NCBI GenBank assembly: GCA_016839245.1
Contig: JAEOUN010000127.1
Span: 1-14,846 of the forward strand
DNA: 14,846 nt
From: Candidatus Thorarchaeota archaeon
GTDB lineage: Archaea > Asgardarchaeota > Thorarchaeia > Thorarchaeales > Thorarchaeaceae
Reading direction: 5' to 3'
Under the pieces are notes generated by a model that saw only the letters and a program-made list of their open reading frames with translations, searched no databases and had not been told where the DNA came from. The position numbers were made by a program, and so were the translations under genes. Below, in pieces: positions 1-7,838 of this stretch. Within the stretch, counting starts at the first letter, position 1. Each line of letters opens with the position of its first letter.

Positions 1-3000
1 ACCAAAATATCCTCTAGATACACTATCCCATGAGTCGCCCCAGTAGATGTACATTATCAACTCCTTGTCTTCATCAAAAAGACCTACCTCTACTTTGCCC
101 ATCTTGCTACTAGCTTGGATGAGTTCTGCGGTAATCATGAAGTTCGTAATGTTGCATATTGGAAAAGGTTGTTCAAGTATTCTTACAAAGTTGGGACCAT
201 GCCAACCATTCTCTTGTGCTGTTGGTATTGATGGATAGAAATAACCACCGGAGCTTAGATGGAGATTACCATCTTCACCAGTATCGTTTTCACCCCAATT
301 AAAAGCCGGAAGACTCTGGAAATTATCAAGATCAGTATTTCCATCTGTGTCGTGACAATTCTCTACGAATACAACAGCATATTGCGAGGAATCAAATGCA
401 GCCGTGAGTTGTATGTCATAGATTCTCATATCAGGAAGCGGATCTCCACCACTCCTCTGCGGAATTATTGCGAGATACTTGATTACTCTGCTATCATTTG
501 CAACATTCCATGGTTGACCAGTCTGCACCCCATTTATCCCAGAATAGATGACTCCGCCATTCAGACCATCCTCCCGCCACATTCTAGCGGTCCAAGAATA
601 GGAAAGGCCTGAATCATAAGAGTACTGGGACATAGTGACACTACTCTGGGGATAGTAATAGTTATTCAAATATACATATCCCTCTGTTGTACCAAAACCT
701 CCCCAACTAAACATCATCACGCATTGTTTATTTTCATCAAACAGTCCAAGTTGAATTCTCCCAACTTCACTTGAATCCAGTAAGATTTCGCTCTCTATTG
801 AGAAATCCACAAGTTGGCTTAGTCGGAACGGTCGATCCAGAACTTGGACGAAATTGGGTCCACACCAACTGCAAGAACTTGCTTCTGCTCCCCAATAACC
901 GTGAGTTGGTTCGCCGCTATTACACCATTTACGTATGAAATAATCATCTAAAAACAGATCATTTGATGTATAGGATGAATGAGGCTGATGTATGAATTTC
1001 TCTATAACAGATGCATCTCCGCCCTGTGAAGGTAGACTTATTTCACCCATATATGCACCATTTTTCCACCCCTCTGTGGTATCAGTATCCACGCTAAATC
1101 CAAAATCGAACTCATACCACGTATCTTCACTCCAACCGTTGTTACTTGGCCAATTGATATATGTTGAACCAGTATAGTATGAAACATGTCCGAGGAGAGG
1201 AACTGCGTCATATCCAGTGCCAGCATCAGTACTGACTCTAAGTACAGGAACTTTCCTATCATCATTGGAACGAGTCCAGAAATGAAGCATGACATCATAA
1301 TTGAAGGCATCGTAGTACTCTAATGTACCACCACCTACAGCGCAGTAGCCTGCATAGTTGCCACTTTTAACTGTAGAACTCTGAGTTGTCCATGAATGCG
1401 TCACATTCCATTTGCTTAGATTGTTATCTTCAAAATCATCGAAGAAAATGAACGTATCATCACCATTACTCAAAGATTCTGCTTCACTATTACCATACCA
1501 GATCGATATTACTTGGTCGTAATCTAGATTCTCTGAAATCTTCACCCAGAATTCAGCTTTGTCACCAACAACAAGTGATTCGCACCAATAATCAAAGAAC
1601 ACAGAACAATCAGATGAAACAAATCTAACATCACTGAAATCGGTCTTTGAGTGGCCGTTTAAATACACATCTTGTCCAGAATCAGTGCCTGAACCATAAT
1701 ATGCAGTTATTTGAATCTGATAATCAGTTCCTGCCCCTAAGACTCCATTGAGGTAGTGTGTCTTATGGTATGCCCAATCTGTTTCCAGTGTATCTATACC
1801 TGATACCTGGATATAGCTCTCTCCAGAAGGTACTTCAATTGTTCCATTTGATAGAGTTCCCCAGTTGAGAACCGTGCTGTTGTAAAAGCCATCCACAGAC
1901 TGGCAGTTCTCATGATATGTAATGTAATCAGACTGTGTTGATTCGACTCTAATGCTGTATATCCGTTCATCATGTTCAGGATATGAACCATAACGACAAC
2001 TCTCAATGGTGAGATACTTGATAATACGATCCCATGATACTTCAAAAGGATTGCATAGGTATATGTGGTCTTCTCCCGGAACACTTGCGTAGAGTCCATT
2101 GATGCAATCATAGTTTATTGCTAAGACACCAGTGAAGTTACCATCGATTGAATCCGAGGAGTATTCTATATAAGTCCCATCTTCTCTGTAATAGATCGTG
2201 TGTATTTTCTGAGATGCATATGATATTCCTGTTGCTCCAACGGAATCTAAGAGATTGAGTATTAGAACTGGTTTTTGATTCTCATCATAAAGTCCAACCA
2301 AGGTCGATGTTGCTCTGTTATCAATATCTGCATGGATGAGAGACATGTTCACACTAAAGGAGGTCAAGTCCTGCAATCTGAAGGCAGATGGTAATGTCTT
2401 AACAAAACAAGGACCATGCCATCCAGTACCGGTAGTGATGTTTGTAACAGTGAGATAATCATCAACAGACTGAAGCTCACCAAAGGAGTTTGTACCACTC
2501 GTATATGGGTGACCAGACCAGTCATCAATATACTCGTAGTCAGTGGGATTGAGAGGATCTACAAGATAGCTGTAACTCCTCCCGGTATTTCTTCCTGTGG
2601 TAGTACTTGCTACACCATCTTCATATGTGGTCTGAACATAGAGTCCACCTTCACATGTTTGGTTGATGAATACACTTTGAATCTTGCTTGAACTATCAGC
2701 GCTTGCAATGATTTGAAGTTCAATATGCGTGTATGGTGTATTTAAACCGTCTAACTGCATTGTACCGGAGTAACTTATAGCAATTAGACTCTTATCAGAG
2801 TATGTCCATTTGAGGTCTGTGATACTAAGAGCAACATAGTAGAATGTACTAATCGTACTATCTACTTGGTAGAAAGCGAACAAGTCATTGAGAGTTCCAG
2901 ACGGACCAAATGTCCAATAAGTTGCATTACGATAATATTGCTCTATGCATGTAATCATTAAATTCTCAATAGCATGATTACCAGAAGTGCCATCGAATAG

Positions 3001-3888
3001 GGTGTACCCTCCAAAATAATTCTCAATGATATTTCGTATACGTTCAGGTAGAATGGTGTAGTTATTTGCATAATATATTGATGTTTTATTGAATCTGATT
3101 GTAGTTTGATCTGAATCATAAAAAGGTCCGGGTGTTTCTGGACTTTTCAGCTCAATAGGATCGCAATAGACCATCGAAGAAGGAGTATTATCCTGAATAT
3201 TCGATATTGCATCAAGGATGACCTCATCAAATCCCCCCATGATGTGGACTTCACCTCCAGATTCGATATACTCCTTTGCTTTGGTCAGCTCCTGAGTTCG
3301 GTATCTGTCAACATAACTGGAATCTACACCCAGAGCTAGCAGGACTGTACTGATGACTTCGATATCCGACACTTCAGCAGGTCTTGATTCGGGAACTGTA
3401 TATAGTATCTTTCCAGAAGTGGAACTGCCATACTTGATGATTCGTTTACTATGACATGTTGTGAATAAATGGATTGGTGTTTTCGATTTTTCTATAATGC
3501 CAGCTAGTTGCATCCAAGAGGTTATGCATCTCCCAGTCACCATACCTAATGGTCCACCGTGAGAAACATAGATAATGATATCCGCATCCACTTTTTCAAT
3601 GTCGTTGGGATCGGATGATCTCTTGATAGTAAGCCTATTGACGATAAATGGATCATCTGGAATAAAAGCCCGAAGTCTTGAATGAATATCGTTGACGGCC
3701 CAATCCGAATCGGGATCGTTTGAGAATTGCATTATGAGAATAGTTGGTCCTCTATTAGCATCATCAGATGTCCATGCAGTAATACCTACTAATTGCATAA
3801 ACAAGATTGCAGTAACAAGAAGAGATACAATATGCACTACTCTTCTCTTATTAAGAAGTTTCCCTCGCAATATTACGGTCCTCCACAT
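1..3888 (-). CDS. Large secreted caspase-like / DUF2341 multidomain protein, C-terminus outside window
   Basis: This minus-strand frame has no stop from 3888 to the left edge, giving about 1296 residues of an incomplete protein. Residues 17-38 form a hydrophobic signal or anchor segment after a basic start. Residues 48-250 resemble a clan CD (caspase/gingipain/CHAT-like) peptidase: strand IIIYVSHGG carries His110 and strand HLFTTCHS carries Cys145, 35 residues apart. Residues about 703-800 match DUF2341 (YWCES, FWVK, WYGN), followed by FFDDF at 815-819 and a jelly-roll-like stretch ending RKW...EPTH (986-996). Three copies of a beta-rich module start at Trp490, Trp1008 and Trp1229 (W-x-GP-x-FV, then GL(F/Y)DE). 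Many N-x-S/T sites fit an extracellular protein. The start could instead be TTG at 3870, which has GGAGG 9 bases upstream. A cell-surface protease or adhesin role is inferred; the substrate is unknown. Confidence 0.85.
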   Translation of the reverse strand, partial: MWRTVILRGKLLNKRRVVHIVSLLVTAILFMQLVGITAWTSDDANRGPTILIMQFSNDPDSDWAVNDIHSRLRAFIPDDPFIVNRLTIKRSSDPNDIEKVDADIIIYVSHGGPLGMVTGRCITSWMQLAGIIEKSKTPIHLFTTCHSKRIIKYGSSTSGKILYTVPESRPAEVSDIEVISTVLLALGVDSSYVDRYRTQELTKAKEYIESGGEVHIMGGFDEVILDAISNIQDNTPSSMVYCDPIELKSPETPGPFYDSDQTTIRFNKTSIYYANNYTILPERIRNIIENYFGGYTLFDGTSGNHAIENLMITCIEQYYRNATYWTFGPSGTLNDLFAFYQVDSTISTFYYVALSITDLKWTYSDKSLIAISYSGTMQLDGLNTPYTHIELQIIASADSSSKIQSVFINQTCEGGLYVQTTYEDGVASTTTGRNTGRSYSYLVDPLNPTDYEYIDDWSGHPYTSGTNSFGELQSVDDYLTVTNITTGTGWHGPCFVKTLPSAFRLQDLTSFSVNMSLIHADIDNRATSTLVGLYDENQKPVLILNLLDSVGATGISYASQKIHTIYYREDGTYIEYSSDSIDGNFTGVLAINYDCINGLYASVPGEDHIYLCNPFEVSWDRIIKYLTIESCRYGSYPEHDERIYSIRVESTQSDYITYHENCQSVDGFYNSTVLNWGTLSNGTIEVPSGESYIQVSGIDTLETDWAYHKTHYLNGVLGAGTDYQIQITAYYGSGTDSGQDVYLNGHSKTDFSDVRFVSSDCSVFFDYWCESLVVGDKAEFWVKISENLDYDQVISIWYGNSEAESLSNGDDTFIFFDDFEDNNLSKWNVTHSWTTQSSTVKSGNYAGYCAVGGGTLEYYDAFNYDVMLHFWTRSNDDRKVPVLRVSTDAGTGYDAVPLLGHVSYYTGSTYINWPSNNGWSEDTWYEFDFGFSVDTDTTEGWKNGAYMGEISLPSQGGDASVIEKFIHQPHSSYTSNDLFLDDYFIRKWCNSGEPTHGYWGAEASSCSWCGPNFVQVLDRPFRLSQLVDFSIESEILLDSSEVGRIQLGLFDENKQCVMMFSWGGFGTTEGYVYLNNYYYPQSSVTMSQYSYDSGLSYSWTARMWREDGLNGGVIYSGINGVQTGQPWNVANDSRVIKYLAIIPQRSGGDPLPDMRIYDIQLTAAFDSSQYAVVFVENCHDTDGNTDLDNFQSLPAFNWGENDTGEDGNLHLSSGGYFYPSIPTAQENGWHGPNFVRILEQPFPICNITNFMITAELIQASSKMGKVEVGLFDEDKELIMYIYWGDSWDSVSRGYFG

Positions 3889-3930
3889 GAATGTAATTGA
3901 ATACTCAATTACTTCCTATTTCTATGTAGT

Positions 3931-3950
3931 ACCTCCTCACTAATAAATTC
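3931..3950 (-). promoter_or_regulatory. TATA-like box and Shine-Dalgarno-like motif upstream of the large secreted protein
   Basis: On the minus strand GAATTTATTA (3950-3941) is a TATA-like box, followed by a perfect GAGGAGGT (3938-3931). No start codon lies at the usual distance after this motif: all three frames hit stops within about 20 bases, and the first usable in-frame ATG is 42 bases further down. If the TATA box is used, the expected transcription start (about 3919) lies downstream of the motif, so it would not act as a ribosome site. The rest of 3889-4106 holds no gene I can support. Confidence 0.35.
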
Positions 3951-4106
3951 AACTTAGAAGAAATATGCAAGAATAAAGTCATTTTGAAGCGAATTAGCTA
4001 TATGATACCAAATCAGCTAGAATCATTCTAGAATCCCAAGCAATCTGGCACATATGGTTGAATGTATTATTCATAGAACTGACAACATGTCGGTGCATTA
4101 AAAAGC

Positions 4107-4865
4107 TTGAATCTAGGAGTGTCTTTGAAAGACATGGTTAGCGGTTCTGATGATATAGTACGTCGTGACTATCAACATGGCAGAGTTGCATATGCATTTC
4201 AGTGGAATCGCTTTAATCATCAAAGTCTGGGAAACAAGACTGGAGACCTTGCCTCACTCTGGGCTCATTTGACAACAATCCATACCGACAAAATCCCTGA
4301 AACTCTCTTTTCGGATCCTTTCTATACTCGTGCATCACGACTCAGACTTAAGACAATGTCTAATGCAAAAAAGGTTGGATTTCGAAAACAGCTCATTAGA
4401 TCCGGATCCGTCACCAAGAATGTCGATGACGATTTAGTACAGAAAATTAGGGATTATCATCGATCGAAAAACGAACTTAGTTATTCTGCTGATCATGGAA
4501 TTCTCAAGGAGTTCCTCTATCATGATCCCCAGACAATTGCAATAGAAGTTCCAGTCTGGTCTGAACGATACAAGGTAACGGGTCATATTGATTTGGTTCG
4601 TTATGTAGATGGGTACATCCAAGTCTGCGACTACAAACCTGGTTCTTTAGAATCAACGCAACGAAGATTCATTGATTCACTTCCTCAAGTATCAGCATAT
4701 GGTGAGATGATGGCACATCATCTTGCCAATACCCTTCGATCAGCACTTGAAGCACCACTATTACCAGAGATTCGATGTTGTGTCTTTGATACTCATTCTA
4801 GTTGGCATTTTGGTGCTGAAATGTTTGTTCAATTGTATGAAACAGGCTATCTTGATGAGATTTAA
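4107..4865 (+). CDS. PD-(D/E)XK nuclease-like protein (RecB/Cas4-type fold)
   Basis: The C-terminal half has the signature of RecB-type PD-(D/E)XK nucleases. Glu147 lies in AIEVPVW, Asp162 in GHIDLV, Asp175 and Lys177 in CDYKPG, and Gln194 and Tyr198 form the Q-x3-Y helix. These residues bind metal and cleave DNA in the family. Cas4 is unlikely, because the paired cysteine cluster for an iron-sulfur centre is missing and no cas genes are nearby. The protein stands alone, with no helicase domain, and the 3' end overlaps the convergent transglutaminase-like gene by 4 bases. The start is uncertain: TTG 4107 is the outermost choice, TTG 4125 has AGGAG five bases upstream, and ATG 4134 is further in. 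DNA repair or end processing is inferred from the fold only. Confidence 0.8.
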   Translation: MNLGVSLKDMVSGSDDIVRRDYQHGRVAYAFQWNRFNHQSLGNKTGDLASLWAHLTTIHTDKIPETLFSDPFYTRASRLRLKTMSNAKKVGFRKQLIRSGSVTKNVDDDLVQKIRDYHRSKNELSYSADHGILKEFLYHDPQTIAIEVPVWSERYKVTGHIDLVRYVDGYIQVCDYKPGSLESTQRRFIDSLPQVSAYGEMMAHHLANTLRSALEAPLLPEIRCCVFDTHSSWHFGAEMFVQLYETGYLDEI

Positions 4866-5698
4866 GAACGTCCATTTTCAAGAACAGACATTTTTACTTC
4901 TTCTTCTACAACTGGAGCCTCAGTGGCAATGCCGCTCCATTTTAGCTGCAGGGTAGGTCTCTCTGAAATCAATCCTTCTCTGATTCTTGAGAAATAATTC
5001 TCACTCATAGTTCCAAAGTTCCCTAAGGCCGCATCCACTGGAATCCATCCTTTCTGCTTGAGAAATACTTCACTCCATGCATGTGGTTCTGGTTCATGTT
5101 TGCCCCTGTAATAATGACCCACAATTCTTCTTGCAGGTATTCTCGCTGTTCTCATCAAAGCTATAAACAAGTCTGCATGTTCATCGCAGTCCCCTTCTTT
5201 CTCTCTCACAGCTCGAGCAGCTCCACGACGTTCATCAAGATGAGTCTTTAGCTTCACACTCTCTCTAACTGCATTAAATGCAAGACGAGCGTATGACTCA
5301 TCATCTCCTGTTCGTTTAGCTAGATTTTCTGCCATTTCTCTGATAATCTCATCCTCAGTTTCCCAGTATTTTTGCATTGCACAATAGCTACCACGATTTC
5401 TTGCTATCATGAGATCTGGCGTCGATTGCGGTTCCAATAACCAATCACGAGTGATAGTATCTATTCGTAAAATCACTGATGGTGAGAAGCTTTCCCCTGG
5501 ATTTAACTCTGGCATTTTGATAATAGCTACCATATTCTTTTCTGCTCGTTCTTTAACCTTTGCAGGTGGGAAGACATCAATCATTTCAACAAACTGATTA
5601 TCCATGTCTGTATAGAGATGCCATGTCAACACGCCTCGTAGTAATTTTGAAGCGCCTCTATTGTGTATATTTGCTTGCATCTCAATCTTCAATCGCAT
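4862..5698 (-). CDS. Transglutaminase-like superfamily protein, apparently cytoplasmic
   Basis: The 278-residue protein contains a transglutaminase-like core. Cys171 lies in EGDCDEHADLF, His206 in PHAWSEVF and Asp222 in GWIPVDAALG, giving the complete Cys-His-Asp triad of this papain-like superfamily (proteases, peptide amidases, transglutaminases). The first 85 residues look beta-rich, like the Ig-like domain that often precedes the core. There is no signal peptide or membrane segment, so a cytoplasmic location is likely, whereas many archaeal relatives are exported. The C-terminal 35 residues are a low-conservation tail. AGAAGG lies about 7 bases upstream of the ATG. It is divergent from the coiled-coil gene, sharing a short intergenic region, and its 3' end overlaps the nuclease-like gene. 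The family is firm; the substrate is unknown. Confidence 0.87.
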   Translation of the reverse strand: MRLKIEMQANIHNRGASKLLRGVLTWHLYTDMDNQFVEMIDVFPPAKVKERAEKNMVAIIKMPELNPGESFSPSVILRIDTITRDWLLEPQSTPDLMIARNRGSYCAMQKYWETEDEIIREMAENLAKRTGDDESYARLAFNAVRESVKLKTHLDERRGAARAVREKEGDCDEHADLFIALMRTARIPARRIVGHYYRGKHEPEPHAWSEVFLKQKGWIPVDAALGNFGTMSENYFSRIREGLISERPTLQLKWSGIATEAPVVEEEVKMSVLENGRS

Positions 5699-5750
5699 TT
5701 CTACGCCTTCTTTGGCACCTTAGATTAGAATAGTACATTCCGCGAATAGA

Positions 5751-5760
5751 TTTATGTATT
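5751..5760. promoter_or_regulatory. Shared TATA-like element between divergent genes
   Basis: TTTATGTATT reads as a TATA-like box on the plus strand and as AATACATAAA on the minus strand. It lies about 60 bases from the ATG at 5815 and about 57 bases from the ATG at 5698, so with archaeal spacing both genes would have leaders of roughly 30 bases. The plus-strand gene also has GTGAGGT 6 bases before its start. Whether one box serves both directions is inference. Confidence 0.4.
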
Positions 5761-5814
5761 CCCTACTCCTTCATTCCATCTGCCTTTCAATACTTGTTGA
5801 TGTGAGGTTTTCGT

Positions 5815-7269
5815 ATGTCGAAGAAGCCTGATAAAGAACCAACAGATGGTGCTGATGCCAAGAAGGTCGTTGAGGGTCTCCTTACCGAACTTGGTGTCGA
5901 TGATGAGATGCGTCATGAGCTGATAGAATCTGGACGCATGTCAAGTGATGTAATGCGTGTTGAATCAAGTGAGCAAGTTCGACATCGAATGGAATTGGAC
6001 ACCAGTATTGAACGACTTAGAGATAGTCTTTCGCTTCTTGAGAGGAATATTCTAACACTTGATGGTAATATTGATCGGATTGAAAGAGACCTTGTTCCAG
6101 TAGTATTGTCCTTTCTAGTTGGTTTGAAAGGAAATCTCGTTAGTATGAGAGGTGACATAATTACCAAGAGTAAACGAAAGGCAAAGACTAACCTTCAATC
6201 AGTCTTTATTGATGATGAAGTCAAAGAAATCGTTGATGGTGAATTCAAGTCTGTTGAGGACTCTCTCACATCTGGCATGTCTACACCTATCCTTGAGAAG
6301 ATGCGTGATATAACTGATGGAATGAAAGAAGCATTGAAAATTACATTAGAGGAGTTGTCTACACTAAAGAGTAGTGTAAATGATTATACCCAACGTGCAA
6401 CAACTGAAATTGAGCATCTGTCTACATCTCTTGGAATGAAGCCACGCATTGAGGTTCCAAAGGAACTTGAAGAACAGCTAAAGAAGTATGTGTTACAAAT
6501 TGATGAATTAAGACAGGAGCTTGATCTTGAGAAGCAAAAACTTGAGAACAGGGAAATTGAAAATACAGAACTACGCAAGGATATTGCAGAATTGAAAGTT
6601 CGCAACGATGATTTAGAAGACACTTTAATGAACATGGAATCAGCTCCTAAGGTTGACCCGTCCTTGATTGCAGAGTTAAGGCAGAATGTAAAATCACTTG
6701 AGGCAATGAAAACAGTCCAAGAAGAAAAAATCAAGGAATTAGAATCCAAACTTGAAGTATCACAAAATAAAACCGCTGAATATCATGGCATCATATCACA
6801 GAAAGAAGTTGAACTTGGAGAGATGAATACGAAGATTCGTCAACTTGAGAATGAAATGGGGACGACTGATGCTCGACTTACTGAAATGGAAGAATTACGA
6901 GCCCGAGTCCGTTCTTACGAATCTGGTGACAAAGCACGAGAACTTGAACGAATAAAAACTGAATTTGATAGAGTATCAGCAGCTAATGAGCGCTTGACGC
7001 ATGATTTTGATGAAGCAAAAACGCAAGCCGAACATTTAGAGGAAACTATCGACAGCTACATGTCCTTAATGGATAGTACTGAAAAGACAAAGGCATTTCT
7101 TATGGTGGAAGAACATGGTGAAATGTCAATCCGCGAAATTGCTAGGTCTCTAGGTGTTGCTCCTGCAATTGTCATGAAATGGGCCGAAGAATTTCAAACC
7201 TTGGGAATTGCTTGGGTTATAGATGGAAGTACGCTCGTTCACCGTAACAAGATGGAAGAGAAGAAATAA
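5815..7269 (+). CDS. Long coiled-coil protein with C-terminal winged helix
   Basis: This 484-residue protein is highly charged. A helical N-terminal region (about 1-205) is followed by long heptad-patterned coiled coils at about 214-271 and 283-418. Residues 422-476 form a winged-helix-like domain: MSIREIARSLGVAPAIVMKW reads as helix-turn-helix and WVIDGSTLVHR as the wing. There is no signal peptide or membrane span; a short hydrophobic patch (PVVLSFLVGL, 95-104) lies within the N-terminal helices. The ATG has GTGAGGT 6 bases upstream. The layout recalls SMC-like or cytoskeletal proteins, but there is no Walker motif, so it is not an ATPase. A second gene in this window (14551-13874) has the same layout. 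I do not recognise a named family; a DNA-bound scaffold is inferred. Confidence 0.85.
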   Translation: MSKKPDKEPTDGADAKKVVEGLLTELGVDDEMRHELIESGRMSSDVMRVESSEQVRHRMELDTSIERLRDSLSLLERNILTLDGNIDRIERDLVPVVLSFLVGLKGNLVSMRGDIITKSKRKAKTNLQSVFIDDEVKEIVDGEFKSVEDSLTSGMSTPILEKMRDITDGMKEALKITLEELSTLKSSVNDYTQRATTEIEHLSTSLGMKPRIEVPKELEEQLKKYVLQIDELRQELDLEKQKLENREIENTELRKDIAELKVRNDDLEDTLMNMESAPKVDPSLIAELRQNVKSLEAMKTVQEEKIKELESKLEVSQNKTAEYHGIISQKEVELGEMNTKIRQLENEMGTTDARLTEMEELRARVRSYESGDKARELERIKTEFDRVSAANERLTHDFDEAKTQAEHLEETIDSYMSLMDSTEKTKAFLMVEEHGEMSIREIARSLGVAPAIVMKWAEEFQTLGIAWVIDGSTLVHRNKMEEKK

Positions 7270-7273
7270 GCAA

Positions 7274-7720
7274 CTAGTCTTCAGGTTGCACTTTATTCAT
7301 AAATTGAATAGTTTCAATTAGACCATCAATTTTCAATGCATTAAGGTAAATTACTTCAAGTTCTGATTTTTTCTTTGTCTTCTCCTGAATATATTCCCTA
7401 AACGCAGGTCTTAGCACATCTTTAAGATATTTGGACTTAAGATTCTCCATCGAATCTACAAAACCTGTATCTAGTTGCCCTGACTCCAATGCAGTCCTAA
7501 TTTCAGACAAGTAATCTTGGCAAGTTTCATGAGTCCGTATTCCAAGATTCTCAGCAGTCAATGATTCCTTAGCCAATTCTACATATTGATCTGACGCACG
7601 ATAATAATCGCTAATAGCTAAGAACTTGGTTTTTGAGCACCTTTTAAGGAATGGTTTGCTCTGATTGGAAGCTGCGCTAAATAAACCTCCCAAAGTTTCA
7701 AACTCCATTCGTCTTGGCAT
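7274..7720 (-). CDS. Unrecognised small helical protein
   Basis: From ATG 7720 the protein has about 148 residues, mostly charged and predicted helical, with no membrane span or recognised motif. I chose this start because AAGGT lies 7 bases upstream and a TATA-like box lies about 39 bases upstream. The frame stays open to a TTG at 7804, but that start would add a Lys- and Phe-rich stretch that overlaps the promoter and palindrome. Its 3' end is 4 bases from that of the coiled-coil gene (convergent), and it is divergent from the AmrS-like gene. No function can be given. Confidence 0.65.
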   Translation of the reverse strand: MPRRMEFETLGGLFSAASNQSKPFLKRCSKTKFLAISDYYRASDQYVELAKESLTAENLGIRTHETCQDYLSEIRTALESGQLDTGFVDSMENLKSKYLKDVLRPAFREYIQEKTKKKSELEVIYLNALKIDGLIETIQFMNKVQPED

Positions 7721-7754
7721 AGATTGGACCTTTTTTAACATTGCATTTTTTGCT

Positions 7755-7763
7755 TTTAAAATA
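7755..7763 (-). promoter_or_regulatory. TATA-like box for the small helical protein
   Basis: On the minus strand the sequence reads TATTTTAAA, centred about 39 bases before ATG 7720. Archaeal spacing would put the transcription start near 7733, just before the AAGGT ribosome site at 7732-7728. This supports the shorter start of the gene. Confidence 0.4.
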
Positions 7764-7787
7764 TTCATAAAAGTTGACAGCAAAAAC

Positions 7788-7805
7788 CTTGCGGCAAACC
7801 GCAAG
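7788..7805. repeat. 18-bp palindrome in the divergent promoter region
   Basis: CTTGCGGCAAACCGCAAG is a perfect 7-bp inverted repeat around a 4-base centre. It lies between the two divergent genes, 34 bases before the ATG of the AmrS-like gene and upstream of the TATA-like box of the small helical gene. Its GC-rich arms stand out from the AT-rich surroundings. It could be an operator for a dimeric regulator; no second copy was noticed in the window. Confidence 0.55.
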
Positions 7806-7838
7806 ACCGATAAGTTTCAAATAAGAGATATCTATGAG

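Noticed and set aside
47..3943. Several short forward-strand and minus-strand open frames across the left region
   Set aside because: They overlap one continuous minus-strand frame with clear domains and no stop over 3.9 kb, so they are shadows of it.
4107..4865. Cas4
   Set aside because: There is no iron-sulfur cysteine cluster, no CRISPR repeats and no other cas genes.
7721..7804. Longer start (TTG 7804) of the small helical protein
   Set aside because: It covers the palindrome and a TATA-like box, and ATG 7720 has a better ribosome site.
7665..7838. Extended N-terminus of the AmrS-like protein
   Set aside because: It would overlap the divergent gene and its promoter, and the family N-terminus begins at ATG 7839.
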